DNA of 64,000 bases. Origin: Novosphingobium nitrogenifigens DSM 19370 (lineage in GTDB: Bacteria > Pseudomonadota > Alphaproteobacteria > Sphingomonadales > Sphingomonadaceae). Positions 54,530 through 64,000 of the stretch are shown here, one piece after another. The notes beneath the pieces were generated by a model. It saw only the letters and a list, made by a program, of their open reading frames with translations. It had not been told where the DNA came from and ran no database searches. The stretch covers positions 428,033 through 492,032 of the forward strand of contig NZ_GL876935.1 in assembly GCF_000192575.1 (NCBI RefSeq). The letters run 5' to 3'. Position numbers and translations under genes: made by a program. How positions within the stretch are numbered: position 1 is the first letter of the stretch; the number at the start of each line of letters is the position of its first letter.

Positions 54530-55977
54530 TGCTGCAGGGAACCGGGTCGGACGTCGGCAAGTCGGTCCTTGTCGCGGGGCTCTGCCGCGCCTTCGTGCGG
54601 CGCGGCCTGTCCGTGCGCCCGTTCAAGCCGCAGAACATGTCGAACAATGCCGCCGTTACCATCGACGGTGGCGAAATCGGACGCGCGCAGGCGTTGCAGG
54701 CACTGGCCTGTGGCGTGGCGCCTCATACCGACATGAACCCCGTCCTCCTGAAACCGCAAGCCGACCGCACCTCGCAACTGATCGTCCACGGGCGCGTCGC
54801 GGGTACGCTGGGCGGAGGCAATTACCGCCGGAAACGCGGAGAACTCCTGCCGCAGGTGCTCGAGAGTTTCGACCGGCTGCGCGCGCAATGCGATCTCGTC
54901 GTGGTCGAAGGCGCCGGTTCGCCCGCCGAAATCAACCTGCGCGCGGGTGACATCGCCAACATGGGCTTTGCCCGCGCGGCGCATGTGCCCGTGGTTCTGG
55001 TCGGAGACATCGACCGGGGCGGCGTGATCGCGTCGATCGTTGGGACAAGGGCTGTGCTCGATCCCGATGACGCGGCAATGATCCGCGGCTTTATCATCAA
55101 CAAGTTTCGGGGCGACCCCACTCTCTTCGCCGACGGCTATCGCCAGATCGAGAACTTGTCGGGATGGCGCGGGTTCGGCCTCGTCCCGTGGCTTGCCGAC
55201 ACCGTGCGGCTGCCGTCCGAAGACGCGGTGGTACTCGAACGCGCGAACCGTTCGGATGGCGGGCAAGTCAGGGTCGCCTGTCCCATCCTGCCGCGCATTG
55301 CCAATTTCGACGACCTCGATCCCTTGCGCGCCGAACCGGGGGTGGATCTGGTCATGGTTCCGCCCGGAACGCCGATCCCGGCGGACACGGCCGCCATTGT
55401 CCTCCCCGGATCGAAAGCCACCATCGCCGATCTTGCCTTTTTGCGGGCGCAAGGGTGGGACATCGACATTCTCGCCCATCACCGGCGCGGCGGTGCGATT
55501 CTGGGGATTTGCGGCGGCTACCAGATGCTGGGCCGCACGATCGCCGACCCGCTCGGGATCGAAGGACATGCCGACGAAGTCGCCGGACTCGGCCTGCTCG
55601 ACATCGAAACCCGGCTCGAATCCGACAAAGCACTGGAACACGTCGGCGGCAGCGCACTCGGCGCGCGTTTCAGCGGCTATGAAATGCACATGGGGCGCAC
55701 CACAGGCCCCGATTGCACGCGTCCTTTCGCCCTGCTCGACAATGGCTGTACCGACGGCGCGATCACCCCGGACGGGCGGGTCATCGGCACTTATGTCCAT
55801 GGCGCGCTCGGCGATACGCCCTTGCGCGCGGCGCTGCTCGAACGCTGGGGCGGGCACTCGGACGGCCACGACCACGCCGCTGCCGTCAATGCCGCGCTCG
55901 ACGCGATTGCGGTGGAACTCGAAACCCATCTCGACATCGACGCACTGCTCGCCATAGCGCAGGAGGCGCGACGGTGA
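54517..55977 (+). CDS. cobQ: Cobyric acid synthase
   Basis: Glutamine-dependent amidation of the b, d, e and g side chains of adenosylcobyrinate a,c-diamide. 486 residues: ATPase half ([30 protein letters not shown]) and amidotransferase half with nucleophile Cys in [12 protein letters not shown] near residue 330. A full AGGAGG ribosome-binding site lies inside the end of cbiB. Confidence 0.96.
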   Translation: MVALMLQGTGSDVGKSVLVAGLCRAFVRRGLSVRPFKPQNMSNNAAVTIDGGEIGRAQALQALACGVAPHTDMNPVLLKPQADRTSQLIVHGRVAGTLGGGNYRRKRGELLPQVLESFDRLRAQCDLVVVEGAGSPAEINLRAGDIANMGFARAAHVPVVLVGDIDRGGVIASIVGTRAVLDPDDAAMIRGFIINKFRGDPTLFADGYRQIENLSGWRGFGLVPWLADTVRLPSEDAVVLERANRSDGGQVRVACPILPRIANFDDLDPLRAEPGVDLVMVPPGTPIPADTAAIVLPGSKATIADLAFLRAQGWDIDILAHHRRGGAILGICGGYQMLGRTIADPLGIEGHADEVAGLGLLDIETRLESDKALEHVGGSALGARFSGYEMHMGRTTGPDCTRPFALLDNGCTDGAITPDGRVIGTYVHGALGDTPLRAALLERWGGHSDGHDHAAAVNAALDAIAVELETHLDIDALLAIAQEARR

Positions 55978-56480
55978 ACCACCTCTTCGTCATCGGCGGC
56001 GCCCGCTCGGGCAAGAGCGGCTATGCCCAGCAACGCGCCGAGACATGCGGCCTGTCGCCCGTCTTCGTCGCCACCGCGCAAGCCTTCGACGCCGAAATGA
56101 CCGACCGCATCGCCCGCCACCGCGCCGATCGTGGCCCGGAATGGCAAACGGTCGAAGCCCCGCTCGCCTTGCCCGAAACCATCGCCGCCCATGCGACCCC
56201 CGACCGCGTCCTGCTGGTCGATTGCCTGACGCTGTGGGTCACCAATCTCCTGATGGCCGAACGCCCCATCCCCGCCGCCTGCGACGCGCTGACCCAGGCG
56301 ATCGAACAGGCACAGGGCCCGGTCATCCTCGTCAGCAACGAAGTGGGCTGGGGCATCGTCCCCGACAATGCCCTCGCCCGCCGTTTCCGCGACGAAGCCG
56401 GTTTCCTCCACCAGCGCGTCGCGAAGACAGTCCCCGAAGTCCAGCTTGTCGTTGTCGGACTTCCCATGCGGCTGAAGTAG
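55974..56480 (+). CDS. cobP: Adenosylcobinamide kinase / guanylyltransferase
   Basis: Bifunctional enzyme (CobU/CobP), 168 residues. Walker [13 protein letters not shown] at the N-terminus, then [18 protein letters not shown] with the guanylylated His, [13 protein letters not shown], and [12 protein letters not shown] near residue 120. GTG start overlaps the cobQ stop; ends the late cobalamin operon. Confidence 0.95.
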   Translation: MNHLFVIGGARSGKSGYAQQRAETCGLSPVFVATAQAFDAEMTDRIARHRADRGPEWQTVEAPLALPETIAAHATPDRVLLVDCLTLWVTNLLMAERPIPAACDALTQAIEQAQGPVILVSNEVGWGIVPDNALARRFRDEAGFLHQRVAKTVPEVQLVVVGLPMRLK

Positions 56481-56485
56481 CAAGC

Positions 56486-56561
56486 TGGTCAGACCAATTT
56501 CCTTGCCATAAGACCAATTCGTCCTATATGAGCAACCAATTCGATAATTGGTAGGTCCAAT
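56486..56561 (+). promoter_or_regulatory. FadR-type operator array before lldR
   Basis: Three inverted repeats: TGGT-CAG-ACCA (56486-56496), CCAATT-CGAT-AATTGG (56536-56551) and ATTGG-TAGGT-CCAAT (56547-56561). They bracket the lldR promoter, consistent with autoregulation by the GntR protein encoded next. Confidence 0.65.
56503..56530 (+). promoter_or_regulatory. lldR-lldD promoter
   Basis: TTGCCA (56503-56508), 16-bp spacer, TATATG (56525-56530), between two putative LldR operators. Confidence 0.55.
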
Positions 56562-56586
56562 CTGGACCGCGCAGGAATGGTGGTCG

Positions 56587-57354
56587 ATGAGCGAGGACAG
56601 GCTCGATCTGCAGGGAAAGATTCGCGATCTGATCGCATCGCGCGGGCTTGGCGCCGGTGACCGGCTGCCTGCCGAACGGGCGCTGGCGGTGGAATTCGGC
56701 GTGTCGCGGTCGCGGCTGCGCGAAGACATCCAGCAATTGGTGAGCCAGGGCCATCTGGTCAGCCGTCGTGGCGGCGGGCATTTCGTGGCGGTGCCCGAGC
56801 CGGGCGAGCCGGTTCGGGCCGCCTTGTTGCCGCTGGCCTCGCTCGCGCGCAGCGAGGCGGGTTATTGGCACGACGTCATGGAAATCCGCCTCTCGCTCGA
56901 AGGGGATACCGCGGCCCATGCCGCCTTGCGCGCGAGCGAGGAAGACAAGGCGCGGCTCACCAAGCTGGCCGATGCGTTCCATGCGGCCTCGGCAGACCCC
57001 GCCGCGCTGGCCCATGCCGACGCCGCCTTTCACCTGGGCGTGGCACAGGCCGCGCACAACGTCGTACTCGTGCAGGTCATGGACGGGCTGCAAAGCCTGC
57101 TCGAAGCGAGCATTTCGGAAAGCCTGCTGCGGCTCTACCACTTGCCGGGCATGATCGACGAACTCGACGCACAGCATCGCGCCATTCTCGACGCCATTCT
57201 CGGCGGCGAAGCCGAAACCGCCCGCGCGGCAGCTACCCGGCATCTGGCCTTCGTCACCGATCGCCTGCGCATGGTCGAAGAGACCGAGGCCCGGCAACGC
57301 CGCGCCGCTCGCGCACACCTTCACATGACAGCCGGGAAAGGACCTTCGGCATGA
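56587..57354 (+). CDS. lldR: LldR-like FadR-family regulator
   Basis: GntR-type winged helix ([22 protein letters not shown], residues 27-48) and a C-terminal FCD helical domain with the metal/ligand residues expected in FadR-subfamily regulators ([22 protein letters not shown]). 255 residues. Probably represses lldD until L-lactate binds; lldD follows with a 4-bp overlap. ATG 56587 chosen over an upstream ATG at 56548 that lies in the operator region. Confidence 0.88.
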   Translation: MSEDRLDLQGKIRDLIASRGLGAGDRLPAERALAVEFGVSRSRLREDIQQLVSQGHLVSRRGGGHFVAVPEPGEPVRAALLPLASLARSEAGYWHDVMEIRLSLEGDTAAHAALRASEEDKARLTKLADAFHAASADPAALAHADAAFHLGVAQAAHNVVLVQVMDGLQSLLEASISESLLRLYHLPGMIDELDAQHRAILDAILGGEAETARAAATRHLAFVTDRLRMVEETEARQRRAARAHLHMTAGKGPSA

Positions 57355-58487
57355 TCATTTCCTCCACGCTCGATTATCGCAAGGCCGCGCAAAAGCGGCT
57401 GCCCCCGTTCCTGTTCCACTACATCGACGGCGGCGCCTATGCCGAACAGACGCTGGAGCGGAACCAGAGCGACCTGCACGCGATCGGCCTGCGCCAACGC
57501 GTGCTCAAGGAAGTAGGTGAAGTCGATCTTTCGACCAAGCTCTTTGGCGAGGACCTCGCCATGCCGGTCGCACTGGCGCCGGTCGGCTTGACCGGCATGT
57601 ATGCGCGGCGCGGCGAAGTACAGGCGGCGCAGGCAGCCGAAGCCAGGGGCATTCCCTTTACCCTGTCGTCGGTCTCGGTCTGCTCGATCGAGGAAGTGGC
57701 GCGGCAGACCACGCGCCCGATCTGGTTCCAGCTCTATGTGCTGCGCGATCGCGGGTTCATGCGCAATGTGCTCGACCGGGCATGGGCGGCGGGCGTGCGC
57801 ACGCTGGTGTTCACCGTCGACATGCCGGTCCCCGGCGCGCGCTATCGCGACGCCCATTCGGGCATGTCCGGCCCTCGCGCGGCTTCGCGCCGCATTCTTC
57901 AGGCCATGCTCCATCCGCACTGGGCGTGGAATGTCGGGGTCATGGGTCGCCCCCACGATCTGGGCAACGTTTCAGCCTATCTGCAGAAAAAGACCGGGCT
58001 CGAAGACTATGTCGGGTGGCTCGGCGCGAATTTCGACCCCGGCATCGGGTGGAAAGACCTGCAATGGATCCGCGACACATGGAAAGGGGCGATGGTGCTC
58101 AAGGGCATTCTCGACCCCGAAGACGCACGCGAAGCGGTCCGGTTCGGCGCCGACGGCATCGTCGTGTCGAACCACGGCGGGCGTCAGCTCGACGGGGTGC
58201 TCTCGACCGCCCGTGCGCTGCCTCCGATTGCCAACGCGGTAAAAGGCGATATCCGCCTGCTCGCCGATTCCGGCATCCGCTCGGGCCTCGATGTCGTGCG
58301 CATGGTGGCCTTGGGCGCGGATTGCGTCCTGCTCGGGCGGGCCTTTGCCTATGCCCTGGCCGCGGCGGGCGGCGCAGGGGTCGCCAACCTCCTCAACCTG
58401 ATCGACAAGGAAATGCGGGTGGCCATGACCCTGACCGGCGCGCGCCGAATTTCGGACCTGTCGCCAGACAGTCTGGTTTCAGCGTAA
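57351..58487 (+). CDS. lldD: L-lactate dehydrogenase (FMN, quinone-linked)
   Basis: Membrane-associated FMN enzyme oxidising L-lactate to pyruvate. 378 residues, alpha-hydroxy-acid oxidase fold; catalytic His in [12 protein letters not shown] near residue 275, [13 protein letters not shown] and the N-terminal [11 protein letters not shown]. The long loop segment with [20 protein letters not shown] is typical of LldD. No lactate permease gene is adjacent. Confidence 0.94.
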   Translation: MIISSTLDYRKAAQKRLPPFLFHYIDGGAYAEQTLERNQSDLHAIGLRQRVLKEVGEVDLSTKLFGEDLAMPVALAPVGLTGMYARRGEVQAAQAAEARGIPFTLSSVSVCSIEEVARQTTRPIWFQLYVLRDRGFMRNVLDRAWAAGVRTLVFTVDMPVPGARYRDAHSGMSGPRAASRRILQAMLHPHWAWNVGVMGRPHDLGNVSAYLQKKTGLEDYVGWLGANFDPGIGWKDLQWIRDTWKGAMVLKGILDPEDAREAVRFGADGIVVSNHGGRQLDGVLSTARALPPIANAVKGDIRLLADSGIRSGLDVVRMVALGADCVLLGRAFAYALAAAGGAGVANLLNLIDKEMRVAMTLTGARRISDLSPDSLVSA

Positions 58488-58529
58488 ATTGACGATGACC
58501 CCGACGGCTGACTGCGGCACCATGCAGCC

Positions 58530-59081
58530 ATGACACCCGACACCGACCCGATCGTTCCCATCACCGATGGCAGCCCCGGCGCCGATCATCGTCTGGACAG
58601 GGCCCGCGACATCGCTTTCGTGGCGCGCTGTTCGGCGGCGGCGACGATCGCTTATCTGATCGCCAATGCCGTCGGGCTCGGCCATCCGGTCTGGGCCTCG
58701 GTCTCGGGCATCATCGTGTCGCAGGAACGGCTCGACGAAACCCGGACCGCCGTGCTCTGGCGCCTTGCCGGGACGATCGTGGGCGTGATCGCCGCGATCG
58801 GCAGCGGGCTTGCCACCGCCATGTTCGGCGGCGGCACCGCATCGCAAGTCGCCGTGAGCGTCGCGGTCAGCGCCATGGTCGTGCGCCGCTGGCCCTTGCT
58901 CAAAGTGGCGATGTGGACCGGCCCCATCGTGTTCATGACCCGGCCGCCAGGTTCTACCCTGCTTGAAGCCGGGCTGTCACGCGGCGGCGAAGTCCTCATC
59001 GGCGGAGTGGTTGGCGCCTGCCTTCATGTGCTCGCCGAAATCGCGATCGATATTCTGGAAAAGCGCAACGCGTCACGCTGA
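58530..59081 (+). CDS. FUSC-family membrane protein
   Basis: 183 residues with about five hydrophobic segments (ATIAYLIANAVGL, LAGTIVGVIAAIGSGLATAMF, QVAVSVAVSAMVV). Resembles the membrane half of FUSC/aromatic-acid-exporter proteins (GHPVWASVSGIIVSQ). No soluble domain, so it is a minimal member with unknown substrate. The last 9 bp overlap the end of the convergent GGDEF-EAL gene. Confidence 0.75.
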   Translation: MTPDTDPIVPITDGSPGADHRLDRARDIAFVARCSAAATIAYLIANAVGLGHPVWASVSGIIVSQERLDETRTAVLWRLAGTIVGVIAAIGSGLATAMFGGGTASQVAVSVAVSAMVVRRWPLLKVAMWTGPIVFMTRPPGSTLLEAGLSRGGEVLIGGVVGACLHVLAEIAIDILEKRNASR

Positions 59082-61142
59082 CACCACGCCCTTTCCCTGC
59101 AACAGGCGACGCGTGAACGCCTCTGCGGGCATCGGTCGCCCGAACCAGTAGCCTTGCCCGAAATGGCATCCTGCTGCGGCCAGCAGGTCGCGCTGCTGCT
59201 CGGTTTCGATCCCTTCGGCAATGACCTTGATGCCGAGCTTCTCGGCCATGACGATCATCGCCTCGCACAGCGCCAGATCCTCCGACCCCGGCGCGAGGCC
59301 TTGCACGAACGAGCGGTCGATCTTGAGGAAATCGACATCGAACTTGCGCAGATAGGAGAGGGAGGAATAGCCCGTCCCGAAATCGTCGAGCGCCAGACCG
59401 CTGCCGATCCGGCCCAATTGTTCAAGCTGCCCACGCACGACCGGGGTCTGTTCAACCAGCAGTCCCTCGGTGATCTCAACGACGAAACGGCTGCCGCACA
59501 GCCCCAGTTGCGCAAGCTGCGTCGTCCAGGCATCGAGCGCGTTATCGGGACGCCGGAATTCCACCGGTGAGCGGTTGATGCCGAGCTGGATCGGCGGACA
59601 CCCGGCGCGGTCCCACCTCGCGACCTGATTGGCAGCCTCTTCGAAAACCCATTGCCCGATCGCATGGATGCTTCCCGCCTGTTCGGCGACAGGAATGAAA
59701 TCGCCCCCGCCGATCAGGCCGAGCCGGGGATGTTCCCACCGCAACAGGGCCTCGGCCTTGAGCACTTCGCCGCTGTCGAGTGCCACGATCGGCTGGTAAT
59801 AGAGCCGAAACTGCTTCTCGACGAGCGCATGACGCAATTCCATCGCCATGCGCGACCGGTGGCTCGCCTCCTCCTGAAGCTCGCGATGGAAATGGCTGAA
59901 ACGCCCCTGCCCTTGCGCCTTTGCTTCGTACATCGCCTGATCGGCATGACGGATAAGCTCGTCGGCGGCGGCCCCGTCGTCGGGATAGACCGCGATCCCG
60001 ACGCTGGCCGAAGCGTGGAGGATGTCCGCGCCGAATCGATACGGCTCGCTCAGCGTCGCCAGCAGGCGCTGCACGACATTGTCAATTTCCTGATCGTCGC
60101 GGAACGAACGGAGGATCAGCGTGAATTCGTCCCCGCTCAGTCGCCCGATGACATCACTTTCGCGCAAATGGCTTTTCAACCGCCGCGCCGCTTCCCGCAA
60201 GACTTCATCGCCCTTGTCGTGACCGAAGGCGTCGTTGATTTCCTTGAAATTGTCGAAATCGAGGAAAATCACCGCCAGACGCCGCTCTTCGACGGCAGAG
60301 CTCAGAATATCCCGTTCGAGCCGTTCATAGAACATGCGCCGGTTGGGCAATCCGGTCATCATGTCGAAATTGGCGTGGCGCCAGATCGCTTCCTGCGATT
60401 TGCGCTGCTCGGTGACGTCCTCGATGATCGACCAGATATAGGACTTGCCGTCGCTACCTTGCAGAAGGACACCAGTCAGCCGCAAGGGAACGCAACAACC
60501 GTCCTTGCGGATATATTCTTTTTCATAAGGGCCATAGTGCCCGAATTCGAGCAAGCTTCGGAGCTGGATCTGCTCGGCCTCGGCATATTTGCGGGGCGTC
60601 AGCGCCCAGTAATCAAGCTTGCGGATCTCGTCTGGGCTGTAACCACAGATTCGGCAGAACGCCTCGTTGAATTCAAGGTATGCGCCGTCCATCGTGGTGA
60701 GCGCAATGCCGAGCGGGCACAGTTCGAACAGACCGCGCAACTTCTTTTCGCTGTCGCGCAGTTCCAGTTCCAGCCGCTTGCTCTCGGTAATATCGACCGA
60801 GGCATTGAGCATATGGCGCAATTGCCCGTGTTCATCGAAAATTGCCCGGCGCAAGGTACGCAAAGTGCGGCACGCCTGCCGCTCGTCATCCCAGATGACG
60901 TCCTCGCGTTCGCCGCAGCAATCGTCCCCGGCGGCACAATCGCAAGGCTGGACCGAACGCAGCGGGATGGCCCGCGCGGCAAGATCGCGCAGGGCGGCGG
61001 GACCGGCTTCTCCCCAGAGCGCTTCCGACTCCCGGTTGAGGGAAACGCGCCGACCGTTCCCATCCTCAAGCGAAAGGGCAACTGGTATAGTATCGAGCAA
61101 CAGCCGCACACGGTCATCGGCCAGGTTGAACATTTCCATCAT
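59073..61142 (-). CDS. PAS-PAS-GGDEF-EAL cyclic-di-GMP protein
   Basis: 689 residues from ATG 61142; a TTG at 61154 is an alternative. Two PAS domains (about 10-130 and 140-260), then GGDEF (LTGLPNRRMFYERL; active-site SGDEF) and EAL (KAEALLRWEHP, DDFGTGYSSLSYL). EAL residues look complete, so it is likely a phosphodiesterase; SGDEF may still be active or act as a GTP sensor. The first PAS has five Cys within about 25 residues (67, 69, 75, 76, 91), pointing to metal or redox sensing. No transmembrane helix. The 190-bp region upstream is unusually AT-rich. Confidence 0.9.
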   Translation of the reverse strand: MMEMFNLADDRVRLLLDTIPVALSLEDGNGRRVSLNRESEALWGEAGPAALRDLAARAIPLRSVQPCDCAAGDDCCGEREDVIWDDERQACRTLRTLRRAIFDEHGQLRHMLNASVDITESKRLELELRDSEKKLRGLFELCPLGIALTTMDGAYLEFNEAFCRICGYSPDEIRKLDYWALTPRKYAEAEQIQLRSLLEFGHYGPYEKEYIRKDGCCVPLRLTGVLLQGSDGKSYIWSIIEDVTEQRKSQEAIWRHANFDMMTGLPNRRMFYERLERDILSSAVEERRLAVIFLDFDNFKEINDAFGHDKGDEVLREAARRLKSHLRESDVIGRLSGDEFTLILRSFRDDQEIDNVVQRLLATLSEPYRFGADILHASASVGIAVYPDDGAAADELIRHADQAMYEAKAQGQGRFSHFHRELQEEASHRSRMAMELRHALVEKQFRLYYQPIVALDSGEVLKAEALLRWEHPRLGLIGGGDFIPVAEQAGSIHAIGQWVFEEAANQVARWDRAGCPPIQLGINRSPVEFRRPDNALDAWTTQLAQLGLCGSRFVVEITEGLLVEQTPVVRGQLEQLGRIGSGLALDDFGTGYSSLSYLRKFDVDFLKIDRSFVQGLAPGSEDLALCEAMIVMAEKLGIKVIAEGIETEQQRDLLAAAGCHFGQGYWFGRPMPAEAFTRRLLQGKGVVSA

Positions 61143-61345
61143 CCATTCGGACAAGAGCCAAGGAATGCCGATGGCAAATCCACTTTATCATCGCCCCCAA
61201 TGCCCCCGATCACTGTGATGTTGGGCAACCTTATCTCGAATTTAATACATCATAATTTAATTTATATGGATAACATAACCTTAACCGTTAATCTGTTCGC
61301 AATGAATATCTTCGGAAGGCAAACGATATTCACAGATCAAGACAT

Positions 61346-62290
61346 TCAAAATCCATAGACAAGGGTAAACCTGGTCAAGGTATCGGTGGTCCGATAGGTA
61401 TCCGTAGGCTGGCTGTTATAGGTCAGCTGGTAGGCGGCGCGTACGGATATGGTGCTGTTGATTTTTAACGTCAGTGCGCTGAGCGAGGTCAGGCTGGTAT
61501 TGGTATTGCCGCTCAACATGGTCGCATCTTCATTGAACGACAATGTCTTGGAAATCTTCCACAGGCTGTTGAGCTGAGCCAGTCCGGTCACTTCGTTCGC
61601 ATTCGGCTCGTCGAGGTAATCGGTGCGCCGCCATGCCGGAGCAAGCTTGAGATCGACCGAGAAATCGTGTGCCGCGATGACGCGATAGCCGATGCCCCCC
61701 GACAGCGACACACGTGAATTGTAGCCCGAAAAGCGGTTCCGTTCGTAAAGCGCAGAACCGAAGACAAAAACCCGGTCGCTGAACTTGTAGTCGGATTCGA
61801 GCCCGAATTGCAGTTGGTTGCGGTCGGTCACGCCACTCGACCGCTCGTAATCGACCAGAGCGTTGAAATTGTGCCGCCAGTGCAGCCCTTCCTTCTTGAG
61901 CTTGAGCCCGACGGTCACACCCACGGTATCGGTATTGCCCGAGGATTGCGAGGCGCCGATCTGGCCTTCACCCTTCCACCCCTGAAAGAACCGCTCATTG
62001 CGCAGCTTGTCCTCTTTGACAGAAGCAACCTGGGCCCGGCGATGGGCAACGATCCCGTCGATCTCAGCCGCATTTTCGGGCGCGGCCTTTTTCAGGTACT
62101 TGGCCACCGTATCGATGTCGGCATCGTTCCCGCTCGCGATCGCCGCATCCAGCGCCGCCCGCAACGGCGGCGCCAGAGCTGTGTGGTCCTGCCCCGGATG
62201 ATCCGGCGCAACCTGTTCCTCTGCACCATGGGCCGGAAAGCCGCCCAAGACGGTTCCCGCGACGAAACAGGGTAGGACACGCAAATGCAA
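61346..62290 (-). CDS. DUF481 outer-membrane protein
   Basis: 314-residue precursor: signal peptide (to about AHG-AE), a helical region about residues 40-95 (AKYLKKAAPENAAEIDGIVA), then a DUF481 beta-barrel (GEGQIGASQSSGNTDTVGV; terminal TLVYGF). DUF481 members are thought to be salt-induced outer-membrane barrels of unknown transport role. Start: TTG 62290, with GAGAGG five bases upstream; GTG 62296 is an alternative. Separated from the GGDEF-EAL gene by 200 bp of AT-rich DNA. Confidence 0.85.
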   Translation of the reverse strand: MHLRVLPCFVAGTVLGGFPAHGAEEQVAPDHPGQDHTALAPPLRAALDAAIASGNDADIDTVAKYLKKAAPENAAEIDGIVAHRRAQVASVKEDKLRNERFFQGWKGEGQIGASQSSGNTDTVGVTVGLKLKKEGLHWRHNFNALVDYERSSGVTDRNQLQFGLESDYKFSDRVFVFGSALYERNRFSGYNSRVSLSGGIGYRVIAAHDFSVDLKLAPAWRRTDYLDEPNANEVTGLAQLNSLWKISKTLSFNEDATMLSGNTNTSLTSLSALTLKINSTISVRAAYQLTYNSQPTDTYRTTDTLTRFTLVYGF

Positions 62291-62345
62291 CGGCACCTCT
62301 CGAAAACGGCTTTCGCCCTTGTTCTAGGCCGTAAATCGCAAGGCG

Positions 62346-63929
62346 TCACCCGGGCGCGAGGCGCGTTACCCCCCCTTGCGCATGACACGGCTTGCCCGTG
62401 CAATCGGGATAGACCGTGTCCCACCCGCCGCCGAGCGCGCGGTAAAGGCGCGTCGAGGCCGAGGCGATGTCCGCGCCCGCTTCGGTCAGAGTGATCTCGT
62501 TCGTCTGCAAGGTCGCCTGCATGGTCAGGACGCGCAAGAAGTCGCCCGAGCCCGCTTCGTATTGCCGTTGCGCCATATCGAGCGCGACGCGGTTGGCTTC
62601 CACTTCGTCAGCAAGGCGCCCGCGCCGGGTCTGCGCGGCGCTGAGGTCGGCCATGGCGTCGTCGATTTCCTGCCACGCCTTGAGCATCGTGCGTTGCAGG
62701 GCAATCGCGGCTTCGCGCTGTTCGGCACGGCGCAGGCGGACCTGACCTTTAAGCTTGCCGCCTTCGAACAGGGGCAGCGTCATCGTCGGGCCGAACCCAT
62801 ACTGGCGCGAGGCCCATGTGCCGAGATTGCCGAACTGCAAGGCCTGAATATCAAGGCTGCCCGACAGAGTGAGGCGCGGGAAGAATTCCGAAATCGCAAC
62901 ACCGATGCTGGCCGTCGCGGCGTGGAGCTTTTCCTCGGCCATGCGCACGTCGGGGCGCCGTTCGGCCAGTTGCGAGGGCAGCCCGACGGGCAGATCTTTG
63001 GGCACCGGCGGCACGGCTTTGACTTTGCCGAGTTCAGCCGTCAGCGCGCCGGGTTCGCGCCCGACCAGAAAGCTCAATGCGTTGAGCAGATGCGCTTCCT
63101 GACTGCGTAGCGCAGGCAGGCGCGCTTCGAAATCGTGCATCTGGCCATTGGCGGCGGCCGTCTCGAACCGGGCCGAGGCCCCTTCCCTTTCGCGCAGGCG
63201 GGTGAGGTCGACCAGACGTTTCGCGGTGTCGAGATTCTGCCCGGTCAGCGCGATCTGCGCCTGCACGCTGCGCAAGGCGATATAGTCGCTGGCGGTTTCG
63301 GCCATCAACGAGACGAGAATGTCGCGCCGCTGGTCCTGCGCTGCCTGCAAGGTTGCATTCGCGACTTCGATCTGGCGGCGGACATGGCCCCAAAGATCGA
63401 CTTCCCACGAGGCGCTGACGCCATATTGTGGCAAGTCGAAATCGCTCGATCCCGACGAACCCGACGCCGCAGCAGGTCCGAACCCCTGCTGGCCGCTGGC
63501 AATCGTGCCGGTGCTCTGGTTCACGCCGGTGCCGAGCAGGCTCATCACCCCATTGGGGCTCGCGCGTTCGCGGGCATAGGAGGCCGCGCCATCGACATGC
63601 GGCAACCGCGCCGCGCGAGCGATATTGCGCTCGGCAAGGCTCTGGTCGAGCCGCGAGGAGGCAATCCGCAAGTCGAGATTGCCCGCCACGACCTGTTCCT
63701 CGAGCGAGGTCAGTTCGGGATCGCCGTAAAGCTCCCACCACCGCGCCGTGATCGGCTGGGTGGTCACATGGCTGTCGGCGGCAGGCAGGCTTTCATGCCA
63801 TTGCGCCGGGGCGGGCTGAACCGTGTGGTGATAGTTCGGCCCGACCGTGCAACCGCCCAGAACCGCGAGCGAAAGCGTGGCGGAAAGCAGGCGCCGCAGG
63901 CGCGCACGCGTGCCGTCAGTGCCAGGCAT
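62346..63929 (-). CDS. NodT-family outer-membrane efflux lipoprotein
   Basis: TolC/OprM-type channel of an efflux or secretion system, 527 residues. Lipobox LAVLGGC gives lipidated Cys near residue 27; two OEP repeats contain long heptad-rich helices (IASSRLDQSLAERNIARAAR; VEANRVALDMAQRQYEAG). An Ala/Ser/Gly-rich insert (GPAAASGSSGSS) lies near residue 155. ATG 63929 has GGAG upstream and lies 14 bp within the adaptor gene, so the two are coupled. Confidence 0.9.
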   Translation of the reverse strand: MPGTDGTRARLRRLLSATLSLAVLGGCTVGPNYHHTVQPAPAQWHESLPAADSHVTTQPITARWWELYGDPELTSLEEQVVAGNLDLRIASSRLDQSLAERNIARAARLPHVDGAASYARERASPNGVMSLLGTGVNQSTGTIASGQQGFGPAAASGSSGSSDFDLPQYGVSASWEVDLWGHVRRQIEVANATLQAAQDQRRDILVSLMAETASDYIALRSVQAQIALTGQNLDTAKRLVDLTRLREREGASARFETAAANGQMHDFEARLPALRSQEAHLLNALSFLVGREPGALTAELGKVKAVPPVPKDLPVGLPSQLAERRPDVRMAEEKLHAATASIGVAISEFFPRLTLSGSLDIQALQFGNLGTWASRQYGFGPTMTLPLFEGGKLKGQVRLRRAEQREAAIALQRTMLKAWQEIDDAMADLSAAQTRRGRLADEVEANRVALDMAQRQYEAGSGDFLRVLTMQATLQTNEITLTEAGADIASASTRLYRALGGGWDTVYPDCTGKPCHAQGGVTRLAPG

Positions 63930-64000
63930 AGCGTTCGTCTCCGGCATGGGCGCCATTGGCGGGGGCAGCCGTGTCGATCTTCGCCTCGACCGACATGCCC
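63916..64000 (-). CDS. Membrane fusion (HlyD/EmrA-like) adaptor, C-terminal end only
   Basis: Only the last 28 codons are in the window: GMSVEAKIDTAAPANGAHAG then DERYAWH and TGA at 63918-63916. The GMSVxxxIDT ending is typical of EmrA/HlyD-type adaptors, and the overlap with a NodT-family channel gene supports that. The rest of the gene lies beyond the right edge. Confidence 0.7.
   Translation of the reverse strand, partial: GMSVEAKIDTAAPANGAHAGDERYAWH

Noticed and set aside
61155-61345. AT-rich patch as a possible foreign insertion or origin
   Set aside because: Only 190 bp, no DnaA-box cluster or mobile gene seen; more likely promoter DNA for the GGDEF-EAL gene.

Overview
The window is about 65% GC and its gene content points to an aerobic alphaproteobacterium of the order Sphingomonadales (Novosphingobium/Sphingobium-like). 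Supporting signs are the aerobic (cobG/cobF/cobN) cobalamin route in Pseudomonas-denitrificans style, several TonB-dependent receptors, GlxA-type regulators, a bifunctional kinase/phosphatase beside nitrate assimilation genes, and REP-like palindromes. The species assignment is an inference. No rRNA, tRNA, CRISPR array, phage or plasmid module was seen.

Layout. (1) 0.2-15.4 kb is a nitrate assimilation island: a nitrate reductase/diflavin reductase fusion, cobA, nirD and nirB on the minus strand behind a NasT (ANTAR) antitermination leader; then an IS3-family remnant, an alginate-export-type porin, an MFS nitrate transporter, a PP2C-Ser/Thr kinase fusion on the plus strand, a second NasT-type leader, and nasS-nasT. 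(2) 15.4-24.6 kb is a mixed region: alpha-amino-acid-ester-hydrolase-like enzyme, GlxA regulator, isonitrile-hydratase-like protein, NTF2-like protein, HU, DUF885 peptidase-like protein, small membrane and lipoproteins, fumC, and several palindromic repeats. (3) 24.7-38.2 kb is a cobalamin-riboswitch-led operon for corrin ring synthesis (DUF1636-cobW-cobN-G-H-I-J, inverted cobK, cobL-E-M-B-F). (4) 38.3-40.1 kb is nsrR-hmp for nitric oxide. (5) 40.2-49.1 kb is a nickel/cobalt uptake locus: an unusual NikR, two related TonB receptors, an unknown 722-residue secreted protein, a NiCoT permease and two near-identical cobalamin riboswitches. (6) 49.2-56.5 kb is the late cobalamin operon (cobO; riboswitch; cobT-cobC-cobS-threonine-P decarboxylase-cobD-cobQ-cobP). 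(7) 56.5-64 kb holds lldR-lldD (L-lactate), a FUSC-like protein, a PAS-GGDEF-EAL protein, a DUF481 protein and the outer-membrane/adaptor end of an efflux operon.

How they work together. CobA in the nitrate operon makes precorrin-2, which feeds siroheme for NirB; the cob operons contain no other SUMT, so the same enzyme plausibly supplies cobalamin. Cobalt entry (TonB receptor and NiCoT) is under cobalamin riboswitches, while a sister TonB receptor sits behind a canonical NikR palindrome. Nitrate/nitrite is sensed by NasS-NasT, which acts on two terminator-containing leaders; Hmp under NsrR would deal with nitric oxide. CobS/CobT chelatase subunits (partners of CobN) are not in this window.

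The most unusual points are the second NasT leader, which points through the antisense strand of the kinase gene toward narK; the NikR whose three C-terminal nickel ligands are all substituted; the duplicated riboswitch/TonB cobalt module with its unknown partner protein; and a cloverleaf-like palindrome cluster behind the HU gene.
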